Source of the DNA: Piscinibacter gummiphilus | GTDB taxonomy: Bacteria; Pseudomonadota; Gammaproteobacteria; Burkholderiales; Burkholderiaceae_C | Length of the DNA: 64,000 nucleotides | Direction: 5' to 3' | Assembly: GCF_032681285.1 (NCBI RefSeq) | Contig: NZ_CP136336.1 | Coordinates: forward strand, 2,777,001 to 2,841,000 | Shown here: in pieces, positions 1 to 8,754 of the stretch | Position numbering within the stretch: position 1 is the stretch's first letter | How the letters are laid out: the number at the start of each line of letters is the position of its first letter | Position numbers and translations under genes: made by a program | The notes under the pieces: generated by a model | Database searches by the model: none | Seen by the model: the letters and a program-made list of their open reading frames with translations, nothing else | Told to the model about the DNA's origin: nothing

Positions 1-885
1 TTCGGACGCCTGATGCCGGCATCGTGGTTGGCGTACCAAGCGCGCCACCCAGTGGTGAACGCGTTCCTTTCCGGTGTGTTGGCGGTGGCCGTTGCATCGC
101 CGTGCACCGCGCCTTTCATGGGGGCGGCACTTGGCTTTGCCGTCACATTGCCAACGCTGCAAGCCACCGCAATCTTTGCCGTCTTGGGGCTTGGGATGGC
201 AACGCCCTATCTGCTCGCCGCTTGGACCCCCGCAGCGGCGAGACTGCTGCCGCGACCTGGTGCCTGGATGGACACGCTGCAGCGACTACTGGCGTTCCCA
301 ATGCTCGCAACCGTCGTGTGGCTGCTTTGGGTGTTGGGAACACAGACCGGGCTCGATGCAGTCATCGCCACCCTGTCGCTGTTGGTGGCGACGAGCCTGT
401 TGGGTTGGGCAACGAGTCTGCGTGGTACCGCGCGCGCCGTCATCGGACTGCTGGCCATGGCCGTCTTCGCGGCCACGTCCGCGCTGGCCTTGCGAGAGAT
501 CCGAGCGGGCTCGGTCGGTCACCCTGCGGCCAGTCTTGTCGCCGGCTGGGAGCCATGGCACGCTGGCAAGGTCGATTCGATCTTGTCTCAGGGCAAGCCG
601 GTGTTTGTCGATTTCACGGCTTCTTGGTGTGTGACTTGCCAGTACAACAAGAAGTCCACACTGTCCGATCCCGCCGTCTTGGCGTCGTTTCGAGAGAGGA
701 ACGTGGTACTGCTGCGGGCAGACTGGACAAGGCGCGATGCGAGCATCACGGCAGCTCTGGCCAGCTTTGGCAGAACCGGCGTTCCCCTGTACGTGCTCTA
801 CGCACCTGGAAAGGACCCGCAGGTGCTGTCGGAAGTTCTCACCGACACTGAGTTGATGTCCGCGCTCTCGGGCTTGTCCAAATGA
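1..885 (+). CDS. DsbD/ScsB-like thiol:disulfide interchange protein, C-terminal part
   Basis: The reading frame is open from the first base, so the N-terminus lies outside the window. The visible part has several membrane segments, including the SPCTAPFMGAALG stretch typical of DsbD transmembrane domains, then a C-terminal thioredoxin domain (from about residue 195 of the visible part) with the active site SWCVTCQ. DsbD-family proteins pass electrons from cytoplasmic thioredoxin across the inner membrane to periplasmic reductases. The stop overlaps the start of the following TlpA-like gene by four bases, so the two are probably translated together and the TlpA-like protein is the likely electron acceptor. 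The family assignment is firm; the exact periplasmic partner is inferred. Confidence 0.85.
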   Translation, partial: FGRLMPASWLAYQARHPVVNAFLSGVLAVAVASPCTAPFMGAALGFAVTLPTLQATAIFAVLGLGMATPYLLAAWTPAAARLLPRPGAWMDTLQRLLAFPMLATVVWLLWVLGTQTGLDAVIATLSLLVATSLLGWATSLRGTARAVIGLLAMAVFAATSALALREIRAGSVGHPAASLVAGWEPWHAGKVDSILSQGKPVFVDFTASWCVTCQYNKKSTLSDPAVLASFRERNVVLLRADWTRRDASITAALASFGRTGVPLYVLYAPGKDPQVLSEVLTDTELMSALSGLSK

Positions 886-1406
886 AGCGGTACCTCCTTC
901 CCCTTCTCGTCTTCCTGGTGATGGCCGGTTTCCTCGCGGCGGGCTTGCAGCTCAATCCGCGTAAAGTGCCTTCGCCGCTCGTCAACAAACCAGCGCCCGC
1001 GTTCGACCTGCCGCAATTGCATGAGCCGGCATTGCGGGTCACCGCGCAAGAGATGAAGGGGCAGGTCTGGGTGCTGAATGTCTTTGCGTCGTGGTGCACA
1101 CCGTGCCTCGAAGAGCACCCCTACGTGATGCAACTTGCCAAACAGCCAGGCATTGCGGTGGTCGGACTTAGCTACAAGGACCAGCCCGAGGCTGCCAAGC
1201 GTTGGCTGCGCAAGCACGGTGATCCCTATACCAAGATCGCCGTTGACTCGGATGGCCGCGTCGGTATCCACTATGGCGTGTACGGCGTGCCTGAGACCTA
1301 CCTGATCGACAAGCAGGGCGTGATCCGCCACAAGCAAATCGGTCCGATCACGCCGCGGGAGCTGAAGGACACCATCCTGCCCATGTTGGCCGATCTCAAC
1401 GGGTGA
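882..1406 (+). CDS. TlpA/DsbE-like periplasmic thioredoxin
   Basis: This 174-residue protein has one N-terminal membrane anchor or signal (residues about 4-24) followed by a thioredoxin fold with the motif FASWCTPC. A cis-proline-type loop, YGVPETYLID, lies near residue 135 as in DsbE/CcmG and TlpA. Such proteins reduce periplasmic disulfides or apocytochrome c using electrons from DsbD. The ATGA overlap with the upstream gene supports translational coupling. It ends 25 bases before the convergent uppP stop. DsbE and TlpA cannot be told apart here, since no cytochrome maturation genes are visible. Confidence 0.85.
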   Translation: MKRYLLPLLVFLVMAGFLAAGLQLNPRKVPSPLVNKPAPAFDLPQLHEPALRVTAQEMKGQVWVLNVFASWCTPCLEEHPYVMQLAKQPGIAVVGLSYKDQPEAAKRWLRKHGDPYTKIAVDSDGRVGIHYGVYGVPETYLIDKQGVIRHKQIGPITPRELKDTILPMLADLNG

Positions 1407-1431
1407 GTCGGCCCGAGCGGTCGCGTCGAGT

Positions 1432-2277
1432 TCAGGCCGGCCAGGCGATCCAGCCCGCCTCGGAGGTCAAGAGGATCAACGAACCAAAAACGATTCGGTA
1501 CCAGCCGAATGGGCTGAAGTCGTGCGTCGACACATAGCGTATGAGCCAGCGGATGCAAACGAGTGCACTGACAAATGCCAAGACGGTACCGGTGGCGAAC
1601 AGAGGGGCGTCCTCGACCCTCAGTGCATTGCGGTGGTGCCACATCGAATAGCCCGCCGCTGCAAACAGGGTTGGAATGCCAAGGTAGAAGCTGAACTCCG
1701 TGGCCACCTGCCTGGGCAAGCCGAGCATCATCGAACCGATGATCGTGGCACCCGAGCGACTGGTACCGGGAACCAGCGCTGCACATTGGACCAGCCCGAT
1801 GCGCAACGCGTCTTTCGCGGTCAGATCTTCCACGGAGCGGATGTCGGGGCGCCGGGGAGTGCTAGAGAGGCGCCGCCGATGCGAACGTTCCACCACCAGG
1901 ATCACAACGCCGCCCACGAGGAACGCTGACGCCACCGTGGCCGGGTTGAACAGGTGGCTCTTGATAAGCGAGCCGAACAGCAGGCCCGAAATGGCCGCCG
2001 GTATGAAGGCAATCAACAGATTGAGAACGAACCGGCGACGCACTGGATGGGAAGCAAAGCCCAAGGCGGTGGCGAGCAGTTGCGCGCGGTAGTGCCAGAC
2101 AACAGCGAGCATTGCGCCGGCTTGAATGGTGATTTCGAACACCTGCACTGCGTGGTGATCAAAAGCTAACAACGATGAGGCCAGGATCAGGTGCCCGGTT
2201 GAAGAAATGGGAAGAAATTCGGTGAACCCTTCCACGACACCAAGCACAGCGGCCTGCGAGAGCAACAACAAATCCAT
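1432..2277 (-). CDS. uppP: Undecaprenyl-diphosphatase (UppP/BacA; PbrB-like)
   Basis: The 281-residue polytopic membrane protein starts MDLLLLSQAAVLGVVEGFTE and contains the family motifs EGFTEFLPISSTGH and PGTSRSGATI. The family dephosphorylates undecaprenyl diphosphate to recycle the cell-wall lipid carrier. I chose the ATG at 2277 because it matches the family N-terminus and has a GAGAGG ribosome site; the frame stays open upstream but that part has no family likeness. It is last in an operon with a metal ATPase, lspA and an AraC regulator. In the Cupriavidus pbr operon, pbrB is exactly such a phosphatase, thought to supply inorganic phosphate for periplasmic lead precipitation. That role is inferred here from context. 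Confidence 0.9.
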   Translation of the reverse strand: MDLLLLSQAAVLGVVEGFTEFLPISSTGHLILASSLLAFDHHAVQVFEITIQAGAMLAVVWHYRAQLLATALGFASHPVRRRFVLNLLIAFIPAAISGLLFGSLIKSHLFNPATVASAFLVGGVVILVVERSHRRRLSSTPRRPDIRSVEDLTAKDALRIGLVQCAALVPGTSRSGATIIGSMMLGLPRQVATEFSFYLGIPTLFAAAGYSMWHHRNALRVEDAPLFATGTVLAFVSALVCIRWLIRYVSTHDFSPFGWYRIVFGSLILLTSEAGWIAWPA

Positions 2278-2294
2278 GATGATGCTGCCTCTCT

Positions 2295-3059
2295 TCAGGG
2301 GGTGCCGCTGAGCGGAAGGCCGTCGGCCGTGAGCGTTGGGTTGAGGCGATCGTCGCAAACGATGCGTGCTCCGCGCAGTAATGCCGGCCGCACGCCGAAC
2401 GTGGCGATGAAGGTGCGTGTCAGGTGTGCGCTGTCGGCGAAGCCGGCCAGGTGAGCGGCTGCGGTCAGTGTCGACCCGTCGGCGAGCACGCGAACCGCGC
2501 GCTGCAACCGCAACCAGCGCACATAGGCTCGAAACGACAGCCCCGACACCTCCGCGAACCAATGCATGAAGCGTGAAGGGGACAGGCCAACCGCTTTGGC
2601 TGCGTCGTTTGCTCGCAGCGTGCCATCCAGCCCCGCTTCCATCCAGCTGAGAACACCTTCCCATCGGGGAGTGGCGAAGTGCGCTGGAAGCTGCGCAGTC
2701 GGCAACGGCTCGCCTTGCAGCCACGCATGCAACTGGTTCTCGAGATGAGTGGCTTGCATCGTGGTGATGGGAGACACATCCGGCCGAAGCCCCATGGAGG
2801 GCGCTCCCGCGGGTTCCTCAAACACCATCCGCACCGGCCGCTGTGCTGACAGCTTGTGAGGAATGCCGGCTCCGATGGCGTGGCCAGATGCCTCCATCGC
2901 ACCCCAGGCGCCCTCTAGCAGCAGTGTGCCGTGTTCGCACCACGCGAGCTGCGTTGCTTGGTGCCGGTGCGGCCGGCCGGGTTCGAGCGGACCCGCATAG
3001 ACGGCCCAGCCGCGGCCGATGATCAGCAATGGCCGGCTGGATGTGACCAGTTCATCCAT
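2295..3059 (-). CDS. AraC-family transcriptional regulator
   Basis: The 254-residue protein has an N-terminal cupin-like sensor (HRHQATQLAWCEHGTLLLEG, about residues 30-50) and a C-terminal double helix-turn-helix with the typical AHLAGFADSAHLTRTFIATFG pattern split across its second half. The start MDELVTSS at 3059 overlaps the lspA stop by eight bases, favouring coupled translation; the open frame upstream duplicates lspA sequence in another frame. An AraC regulator between lspA and uppP is not part of the classical pbr operon, so this is an odd insertion. It may autoregulate the operon or respond to envelope stress; no ligand can be deduced. Confidence 0.85.
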   Translation of the reverse strand: MDELVTSSRPLLIIGRGWAVYAGPLEPGRPHRHQATQLAWCEHGTLLLEGAWGAMEASGHAIGAGIPHKLSAQRPVRMVFEEPAGAPSMGLRPDVSPITTMQATHLENQLHAWLQGEPLPTAQLPAHFATPRWEGVLSWMEAGLDGTLRANDAAKAVGLSPSRFMHWFAEVSGLSFRAYVRWLRLQRAVRVLADGSTLTAAAHLAGFADSAHLTRTFIATFGVRPALLRGARIVCDDRLNPTLTADGLPLSGTP

Positions 3060-3555
3060 TGGCGTCGTGCAGCGGCGTTTTGCCAAAGAACGCGTGGGCG
3101 ACCATCGATGCGGCGCCGAGGGTGATGCCAACATCGGCCATGTTGAAGGCCGGCCAGTGATGCGGGCCCCAGTGCACGTCGATCCAGTCCACCACGGCGC
3201 CGCGCACGATCCGGTCGAACATGTTGGCCAAAGCACCGCCGAGGATCAGGCCGAAGCAGATTCGCTCCGTGCGCGGCGTTCCGGCACGCCGGATCATGAA
3301 GACCAGAAAGATCGATACCACGAACGCGATGACGATGAAGAAGATCCGCTGCCAACCGCCGGCGTCGTGAAGAAAGCTGAATGCCGCGCCGCGGTTGAGC
3401 ACATGCACGATGTTGAGTATCGGCAACCATTCGATGGCCGTGCCGTACTCGACCCAGGCAACGATGACCGACTTGGAGACCATGTCGATCGACAACACCA
3501 ACGCCGCCAGCATGAAACCCAGGCGAACGCCGCGCTCAGCCGGCATGGTCACCAT
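3052..3555 (-). CDS. lspA: Lipoprotein signal peptidase (LspA; PbrC-like)
   Basis: The protein has about 167 residues and four membrane segments. It contains the catalytic aspartate regions LNRGAAFSFL, GALANMFDR and VDWIDVHWGPHHWPAFNMAD, as in aspartic peptidases that cut prolipoprotein signal peptides. The start could be 3555 (MVTMPAERG) or 3546 (MPAERG); either overlaps the upstream ATPase gene, whose stop is at 3536. The position directly after a P-type metal ATPase and near uppP matches pbrC of lead-resistance operons, so it is likely an accessory copy that is induced by metal rather than the housekeeping enzyme. Confidence 0.9.
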   Translation of the reverse strand: MVTMPAERGVRLGFMLAALVLSIDMVSKSVIVAWVEYGTAIEWLPILNIVHVLNRGAAFSFLHDAGGWQRIFFIVIAFVVSIFLVFMIRRAGTPRTERICFGLILGGALANMFDRIVRGAVVDWIDVHWGPHHWPAFNMADVGITLGAASMVAHAFFGKTPLHDANG

Positions 3556-6529
3556 CGCGGGGCGCCGGGCGGCCCAACAGACGCAGTCCATTGAAGACGA
3601 CGACGAGACTTGCTCCCATGTCCGCCAGGATGGCCATCCAAAGGCTGGCGTAACCGGCGAAAGCGAGTCCCATGAAGATCGCCTTCGTGCCAATCGCGAA
3701 AGCGATGTTGGCTTTGAGCACGCCGCCCACCCGGCGCGACATCGCGATGAACTCGGGCAGCTTGCGCAAGTCGTCCTGCATCAGCGCCACGTCCGCTGTC
3801 TCGATTGCGGTGTCGGTGCCGGCTGCCCCCATGGCGAACCCGATGTTCGACTTGGCCAGTGCGGGTGCGTCATTGACACCGTCGCCCACCATGCCAACCG
3901 GACCCTGGGCGGCCAGTTTTTCGATCGCCGCCAGTTTGTCGTGCGGCAGCAGGTCGCCGCGAGCGTCGGTGATCCCAACCTGTGCAGCGACGGCTTCAGC
4001 CGTCTTGCGGTTGTCGCCGGTCAGCATCACAGGTTCCACCCCGAGTCGTTTCAGCTGGGCGATGGCCTCCTTGCTGCTGTCGCGCACCGTGTCGGCGACC
4101 GCCAGGACGGCCAGCGCCTGCTGGTCGGTAGCGAGCACTACTGCCGTCTTGGCTTGGCTTTCCAGCTTGTCGAGCAGCGCACGCACCGCTTCCGAGGCCA
4201 CACCCAACTCGACCGCCAGACGCTGATTGCCGATGTAGTAGCGTTGGCCGTCGATGTCGCCCTTGACGCCACGACCTGCCAACGCCTCGAAATTCTGGAC
4301 GGGCGCATGCGGTTCGTTTCCATACCCCGCCACGATGGCGGTGGCCACTGGATGCTCCGACAGCGCATCCAGGCTCGCGGCGATGCGCAGTACCTGCGCC
4401 TGCGTCAGTGATGCCAATGGCACCGTGTCGGTCAGCGCCGGTCGACCGTGGGTCAGCGTACCGGTCTTGTCGAGGGCCACCGCACGAAGGAGACGTCCCT
4501 GTTCGAGGTAGAGGCCACCCTTGACCAGGATGCCGCGGCGAGCCGCCGCGGCCAAGCCGCTGACCACGGTCACCGGTGTGGAGATGACCAACGCGCAGGG
4601 ACAGGCGATCACCAGCATCACCAGCGCTTTGTACGCCCAGTCGAACCACGCGCCGCCAAAGAAGAGTGGCGGGATGACGGCGATGGCCATCGCCAGTGCA
4701 AATACGGCAGGGGTGTAGACGCTCGCAAAGCGATCGACGAAGCGTTGGGTCGGCGCGCGTTGGCCCTGCGCTTCCTGCACCGAGCGCGCAATGCGGTCGA
4801 GCGTGGTCTCACCCTTGCGCGAGCGCACCTCGAACTCCAGCGTCCCGCGCTCGTTGATCGTGCCCGCAAAAACAGTGTCGCCGCTTTTCTTCTCGACCGG
4901 CATGCTCTCGCCGGTGATGGGCGCCTGGTTCACCGAGGACGCCCCTGATGCAACCACACCATCGAGCGCGATGCGTTCGCCCGGACGCACGCGAACCATT
5001 GCGCCGAGGGGGACCGACTCTGCCTGGACCTCTTCCCACCGCCCGTCGGCTTGCCGCACAAGCGCCGTCTCTGGCGCCAGATCCATCAGCTTGCGTATGG
5101 CGTTGCGCGCTCGATCCAGGCTCAACGCCTCGATCATTTCTGCGATACCGAACAACCAGATCACCACCGCAGCCTCTGGCCATTGGCCGATCAGCGCAGC
5201 GCCAATGACGGCGATCGTCATCAGCAAGTTCATGTTCAGCGACAGTGTGCGCAGGGCGATCCATCCCTTCTTCAAGGTCTCCAGGCCGCCCAGCGCAATG
5301 GCAGCCAGGGCGGCGGAGACCACCGGCAGCGACGATTCGCCCAGGCCAGAGAACGCCATGACCTCCGCGCCGATCGCAAGCACCCCGGCAGCCGCCATGC
5401 GCGCCCACCGAGCTTTCGAGATGCCGGTCCCAAATTCGCTGGTGACTGCAGGTGCTGGCCGATGACTGTCCTGCAGGACTGGCGACATGCCCAGTCGTTC
5501 TATCGCTGCGGCGATCGGAGCCTGGTCCGGCAGCGTGTGGCTGACGGTCAGCCGGCGGCCGATCAGGTCGAAATGCAATGCGCTGACGCCAGGCATGTTC
5601 TCCAGCGCTTTGCGCAGCAATGCTTCCTCGGTCGGGCAGTCCATCTTCTCGATGAGGTACACCGCCTGTCCGTTCGGACTCGATCCCGCCTCCCGTTCGA
5701 CAGTCGCCTGCATCCCGATCTCGCGCAAGGCGTCAAGAATGGGCGCCGGATCGCCAAGTCGGTGCTGCACGCCCAGGCGGCGATGGATCAGGTTGAATTC
5801 GAGCCGGTCCACCCCGGTCACCTTAGCAAGGTGTTTGCGGATCAGTGCTTCCTCGGTCGGGCAGTCCATGTTCGTGATGACGAACTGGGTCGTGTTGCCG
5901 CTGGCTGCCGGCGCGAATGATGGCTCGGGTTTGCCGCACGGACCACAGCCGGCCTGCACGTCGCACGCCGGTGCTGCAGCCTCGGCTTGGTCCGCCAAGC
6001 GGGCGTGCATGCCGATCGCGTGCAGGTGCTCGAGGATGGGTTGAGCCGAGGGCAAAGTGTGCTGGACGGACAAGCGGCGAGCTGGGAGGTCGAACGCCAG
6101 CGTGCTCACGTCGGGTAGCACTCCAAGCTTTTCCCGGATTGCAGCCTCTTCGTTGCGGCAGTCCATGTTCGGAATCGTGAAGACGTCCGTCGACGGCACT
6201 GGCGTTGCGCCGCAACCGCCAGAAGAACAAGCGGAGGAACCGCAGGAGCTCGGCGCAGCGACAGCCACTTCCAGGGCGGCCTCCATCCCGATCTCGGTCA
6301 ATGCGCTCAGCAGCGACTGGGGCGTTGCCAGCGAATGCTCGATCGTCAAGCGTCGTTGCGGGAGATCAAAGGCCAACGACCGGACCTCGGGCACTTCGGC
6401 AAGCCGGGCGCGGATGGCCGCCTCCTCGTGGCGGCAGTCCATGTTAGGGATCCGAAACGCGGTGGACGTGCTGTCGGAGCCTGTGGCGCTCTTGAGCGCA
6501 CCGGTCGCATGAGACTGATCGAATTTCAT
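3536..6529 (-). CDS. P-type heavy-metal ATPase with four N-terminal MDCxxEE domains (PbrA/CadA/ZntA type)
   Basis: The 997-residue efflux ATPase has four tandem N-terminal metal-binding-like domains with cysteines near residues 32, 124, 223 and 298. Each carries MDCxxEE instead of the usual GMxCxxC; MDCPTEE is characteristic of PbrA-like Pb/Zn/Cd pumps. Cysteine-rich linkers lie near residues 96-106 and 189-198. The catalytic part shows TGES, the ion-pathway motif CPC (about residue 643), the phosphorylation site DKTGT (about 685) and GDGVNDAPAL. I start it at 6529 (MKFDQS), because an upstream ATG at 6556 lies inside the promoter's -10 element. It probably exports Pb, Cd or Zn across the inner membrane. 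Four such domains is an unusually high number. Confidence 0.92.
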   Translation of the reverse strand: MKFDQSHATGALKSATGSDSTSTAFRIPNMDCRHEEAAIRARLAEVPEVRSLAFDLPQRRLTIEHSLATPQSLLSALTEIGMEAALEVAVAAPSSCGSSACSSGGCGATPVPSTDVFTIPNMDCRNEEAAIREKLGVLPDVSTLAFDLPARRLSVQHTLPSAQPILEHLHAIGMHARLADQAEAAAPACDVQAGCGPCGKPEPSFAPAASGNTTQFVITNMDCPTEEALIRKHLAKVTGVDRLEFNLIHRRLGVQHRLGDPAPILDALREIGMQATVEREAGSSPNGQAVYLIEKMDCPTEEALLRKALENMPGVSALHFDLIGRRLTVSHTLPDQAPIAAAIERLGMSPVLQDSHRPAPAVTSEFGTGISKARWARMAAAGVLAIGAEVMAFSGLGESSLPVVSAALAAIALGGLETLKKGWIALRTLSLNMNLLMTIAVIGAALIGQWPEAAVVIWLFGIAEMIEALSLDRARNAIRKLMDLAPETALVRQADGRWEEVQAESVPLGAMVRVRPGERIALDGVVASGASSVNQAPITGESMPVEKKSGDTVFAGTINERGTLEFEVRSRKGETTLDRIARSVQEAQGQRAPTQRFVDRFASVYTPAVFALAMAIAVIPPLFFGGAWFDWAYKALVMLVIACPCALVISTPVTVVSGLAAAARRGILVKGGLYLEQGRLLRAVALDKTGTLTHGRPALTDTVPLASLTQAQVLRIAASLDALSEHPVATAIVAGYGNEPHAPVQNFEALAGRGVKGDIDGQRYYIGNQRLAVELGVASEAVRALLDKLESQAKTAVVLATDQQALAVLAVADTVRDSSKEAIAQLKRLGVEPVMLTGDNRKTAEAVAAQVGITDARGDLLPHDKLAAIEKLAAQGPVGMVGDGVNDAPALAKSNIGFAMGAAGTDTAIETADVALMQDDLRKLPEFIAMSRRVGGVLKANIAFAIGTKAIFMGLAFAGYASLWMAILADMGASLVVVFNGLRLLGRPAPRDGDHAG

Positions 6530-6554
6530 TATTTGCCCGTTCCTGTTTTGCAGC

Positions 6555-6585
6555 ATTGCACACCCTGAAGTGGGTACGGAGTCAA
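6555..6585 (-). promoter_or_regulatory. MerR-type promoter of the metal ATPase operon
   Basis: On the minus strand a TTGACT -35 element (6580-6585) and a TGCAAT -10 element (6555-6560) are separated by exactly 19 bases. This overlong spacing is the hallmark of promoters activated by MerR-family metal sensors. The spacer holds an imperfect dyad (ACTCCGTAC / CTTCAGGGT). The -35 element overlaps the stop of the CDF gene, so the ATPase can be transcribed separately. Confidence 0.75.
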
Positions 6586-7220
6586 GCCACATCTTTGTGT
6601 TGAGCAGCCTTCTCATCCGCTTCGGCTGCTTCAGCCAGGATCTCCCTGCCGCCGTTGGCTGCGACCCCCGAAACCACCACACCCAGCACCAAGTCCGGCA
6701 GGTTCGACCCCCAAAACATCACAAGCGCGCCGGACAGGACGATGGCTAGGTTCACGATCGAGTCGTTGCCCGTGAAGATCGCGGACGCCTTGAAATTGAC
6801 GTCCTCCCCACGGTGGTGCTTCAAGAGCCGCAGACAGACGATGTTCAGCCCCGCATTGACGGCGGCCATGGCCATCATGGCAGGCCCAATGGGCGGTTCA
6901 CCCCCGAAAAACCGGCGTAGCACCTCCACCAGCAGCAGCAACGCCAGGCCGATGAGCAGCCAGCCGGAGAGCCGGGCGGCACGGACCTTGATCGCCGGCG
7001 ACCGGCCCACGGCATAGAGGCTGACACCGTAGACGGATGCGTCGGCCAGATTGTCGAGCGCCGCACCAATGAGTGCGGTTGAAGATGCCCACACGCCAAC
7101 ACCCACGCCCGCTAGGCATTGCCCGAGATTGATCAACAAGACGAGCGTCAGGATCCGACGGTCAGCCGCTTGGCTTGCGTCCAGGTGGTGTGCTTCGTTG
7201 TCGGCGCAGTTGTCGCTCAT
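6582..7220 (-). CDS. Short cation diffusion facilitator-type metal transporter
   Basis: This 212-residue protein has about six membrane segments. It carries DNLADASVYG in the second segment and GNDSIVNLAIV in the fifth, the positions where CDF transporters bind metal. The family usually exceeds 280 residues because of a C-terminal cytoplasmic domain; here the protein ends soon after the last membrane segment, with a charged tail. It likely exports a divalent metal, together with the adjacent ATPase. It has its own MerR-type promoter upstream. The HxxxD signature of classical CDF proteins is replaced by NDxxxN, so the metal specificity is uncertain. Confidence 0.8.
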   Translation of the reverse strand: MSDNCADNEAHHLDASQAADRRILTLVLLINLGQCLAGVGVGVWASSTALIGAALDNLADASVYGVSLYAVGRSPAIKVRAARLSGWLLIGLALLLLVEVLRRFFGGEPPIGPAMMAMAAVNAGLNIVCLRLLKHHRGEDVNFKASAIFTGNDSIVNLAIVLSGALVMFWGSNLPDLVLGVVVSGVAANGGREILAEAAEADEKAAQHKDVA

Positions 7221-7266
7221 GGCACGTCCTTCTGATGGTCACACCGCGATGGTGTGTACCCGAAGG

Positions 7267-7297
7267 ATTGCAAGCCCTGTACTCGGTACAGAGTCAA
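7267..7297 (-). promoter_or_regulatory. MerR-type promoter of the CDF transporter gene
   Basis: The minus strand has TTGACT (7292-7297) and TGCAAT (7267-7272) with a 19-base spacer. The spacer contains a perfect dyad, CTGTAC-CGA-GTACAG, as expected for a MerR-family dimer. The -35 and -10 elements are identical to those of the ATPase promoter at 6555-6585, so both are probably controlled by one sensor. No cognate merR gene lies next to this operon. Confidence 0.8.
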
Positions 7298-7380
7298 GGC
7301 ATTGGCGAATAGCCCGTTTGTTCAAGCGTGCTTGGACTGGTTTCGAAACACTCCCAGCGAACAGTCGACAAGGAGTTCTC

Positions 7381-8238
7381 GTGGCAATACGTTCCCTGGT
7401 CCGTTGGGGCGCCTACCCAGCCGTCATGGCCCTGGCGGTCCTCGGTGTGGCACTCGCACCGTCGAAAAGCATTCCGCTTGCGTGGCTCGCCGGCGTCGTG
7501 GCGTGCGGCTTGTTGGCGGTGGCTTTGCTTGAACGCGCAGTGCCCTTCGATCTCCAATGGCAGGTGGCGGACTCGGATTTCGCGGCAGACGTCATCCATG
7601 CGTTTGTGAACCTGGCCGTGATGCACGCTGCTGTCCTCGGTTTCGTACTGCTGCGATCAACGGCTGGCTGGGAGGGCTTGTGGTGGCCAAGCGACTGGCC
7701 CTTCATTGCCCAGGTGTTCCTCGCGGGGCTGCCGTTGGACCTGTCGCTGTATGTCGTTCATCGCATGAGCCACCGCTACGGTGTTCTTTGGCGCCTGCAC
7801 AGCATCCATCACTCGTCGCGGCGGCTCTACTGGCTCAATGGAGAGCGCCGGCACCCGTTGCACGCCGCCTTGATGGCAGGCCCGGGCTTGGTCGTTCTCG
7901 GCATGCTGGGTACCCCGGCCGAAGTGGTGGGGGGGTGGTTTGCGATTCTCGGTGTTCATCTCGCCTTTCAGCACGCCAATGTGGACTACCGCGTTGGTCC
8001 TCTGCGCCATCTGCTCGGTGTTGCGGAACTCCACCGGTGGCACCACCGAGAGAGGTTCGAGGACGCTCAGGTGAATTTCGGCGAGTTCTGGCTTGTCTGG
8101 GATCGCCTCTTTGGAACCTTCTATCAGCCATCATCTTCTCTTGGTCGAGTCGGCATCGAGGGCGATCCGGTTCCTCACGGCTATGGTCAACAGCTGCGTT
8201 ACCCCTTTCTCGCGGACCACGAAATCCGGCGGAAATGA
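7381..8238 (+). CDS. Sterol desaturase / fatty acid hydroxylase family protein
   Basis: The 285-residue integral membrane protein has the three histidine clusters of the non-haem di-iron hydroxylase family: HRMSHR, HSIHH and HRWHH, plus a further H in FQHANVD. Members hydroxylate or desaturate lipids. I chose the GTG at 7381 because an AAGGAG ribosome site sits five bases upstream (7370-7375); the open frame before it is not protein-like. It is transcribed away from the metal operon and shares its upstream region. The substrate cannot be inferred. Homologues are common in accessory metal islands, though its connection to metal resistance is unclear. Confidence 0.85.
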   Translation: MAIRSLVRWGAYPAVMALAVLGVALAPSKSIPLAWLAGVVACGLLAVALLERAVPFDLQWQVADSDFAADVIHAFVNLAVMHAAVLGFVLLRSTAGWEGLWWPSDWPFIAQVFLAGLPLDLSLYVVHRMSHRYGVLWRLHSIHHSSRRLYWLNGERRHPLHAALMAGPGLVVLGMLGTPAEVVGGWFAILGVHLAFQHANVDYRVGPLRHLLGVAELHRWHHRERFEDAQVNFGEFWLVWDRLFGTFYQPSSSLGRVGIEGDPVPHGYGQQLRYPFLADHEIRRK

Positions 8239-8339
8239 AATCGGGTGCGGAGGCTCACGAGCTGCGGCGAGGCGCCTGTAACGTGAAGTCCACGCTTCGC
8301 TGATCGTCAGGCGCGACACGCCTCCGGTGTGCATCCAGA

Positions 8340-8470
8340 ATGGTGGGCATGGGGCATGGGACCATTGACGACTACCTGCAGGCTGCAGATCGCGAAAGCA
8401 CACTGCGCAGCTATGCCGCCTGCATTCGCCACTTCGAGCAAGAATGGAAGGGGCTGCTGCCGGCATCGCG
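8340..8470 (+). pseudogene. N-terminal remnant of a site-specific integrase
   Basis: The translation GTIDDYLQAADRESTLRSYA and the following ACIRHFEQEWKGLLPAS look like the SAM-like N-terminal domain of phage-type integrases. The likeness ends at about 8470, after which the frame carries arginine-rich shadow sequence and runs into the convergent GDCCVxC gene. All catalytic residues are missing. It probably marks a deletion boundary where the cysteine-rich metal cassette was joined to an older integrase. Confidence 0.6.
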
Positions 8471-8511
8471 GCTGCGTCCGAGAAGCCACCGCAGGCGACA
8501 CAACCTAGCGC

Positions 8512-8736
8512 TCACGCAGGTTTGCAGCAGGTGGTTTGGTTGCTTTGCATAGGAGGGCACTTGCGAGTCCCGAAGGAGCAGAAGACGCAGCAATCGCCGG
8601 GCTTGGGCGTCAGTAGCGTCTTGCAGGACTCGCACTCATAGAACCACACGCACGCGTCGACGGGCATCGCCTCATCCTTGGCATGACCGCAGTGGGGACA
8701 CGTCAGCCTGCTCTGCAGTTCTTTCATTTCGCTCAT
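8512..8736 (-). CDS. GDCCVxC-motif small zinc-ribbon-like protein
   Basis: The 74-residue cysteine-rich protein contains CPHCGHAKDEAMPVDAC, ECESC and GDCCVFC. The last is the signature of the GDCCVxC (seleno)protein family, in which cysteine or selenocysteine occurs at the equivalent sites. The function is unknown, but the family is repeatedly found beside MerR regulators and MerT-like membrane proteins. It is the last gene of a four-gene leftward operon. The start is either 8736 or 8727; the AGGA site fits 8727 better (spacing about 10) than 8736. Confidence 0.75.
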   Translation of the reverse strand: MSEMKELQSRLTCPHCGHAKDEAMPVDACVWFYECESCKTLLTPKPGDCCVFCSFGTRKCPPMQSNQTTCCKPA

Positions 8737-8754
8737 TTCCTGAGAGACAGTAGG

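Noticed and set aside
6530-6682. Longer N-terminus for the metal ATPase
   Set aside because: The extra codons cover the promoter elements and the CDF stop codon.
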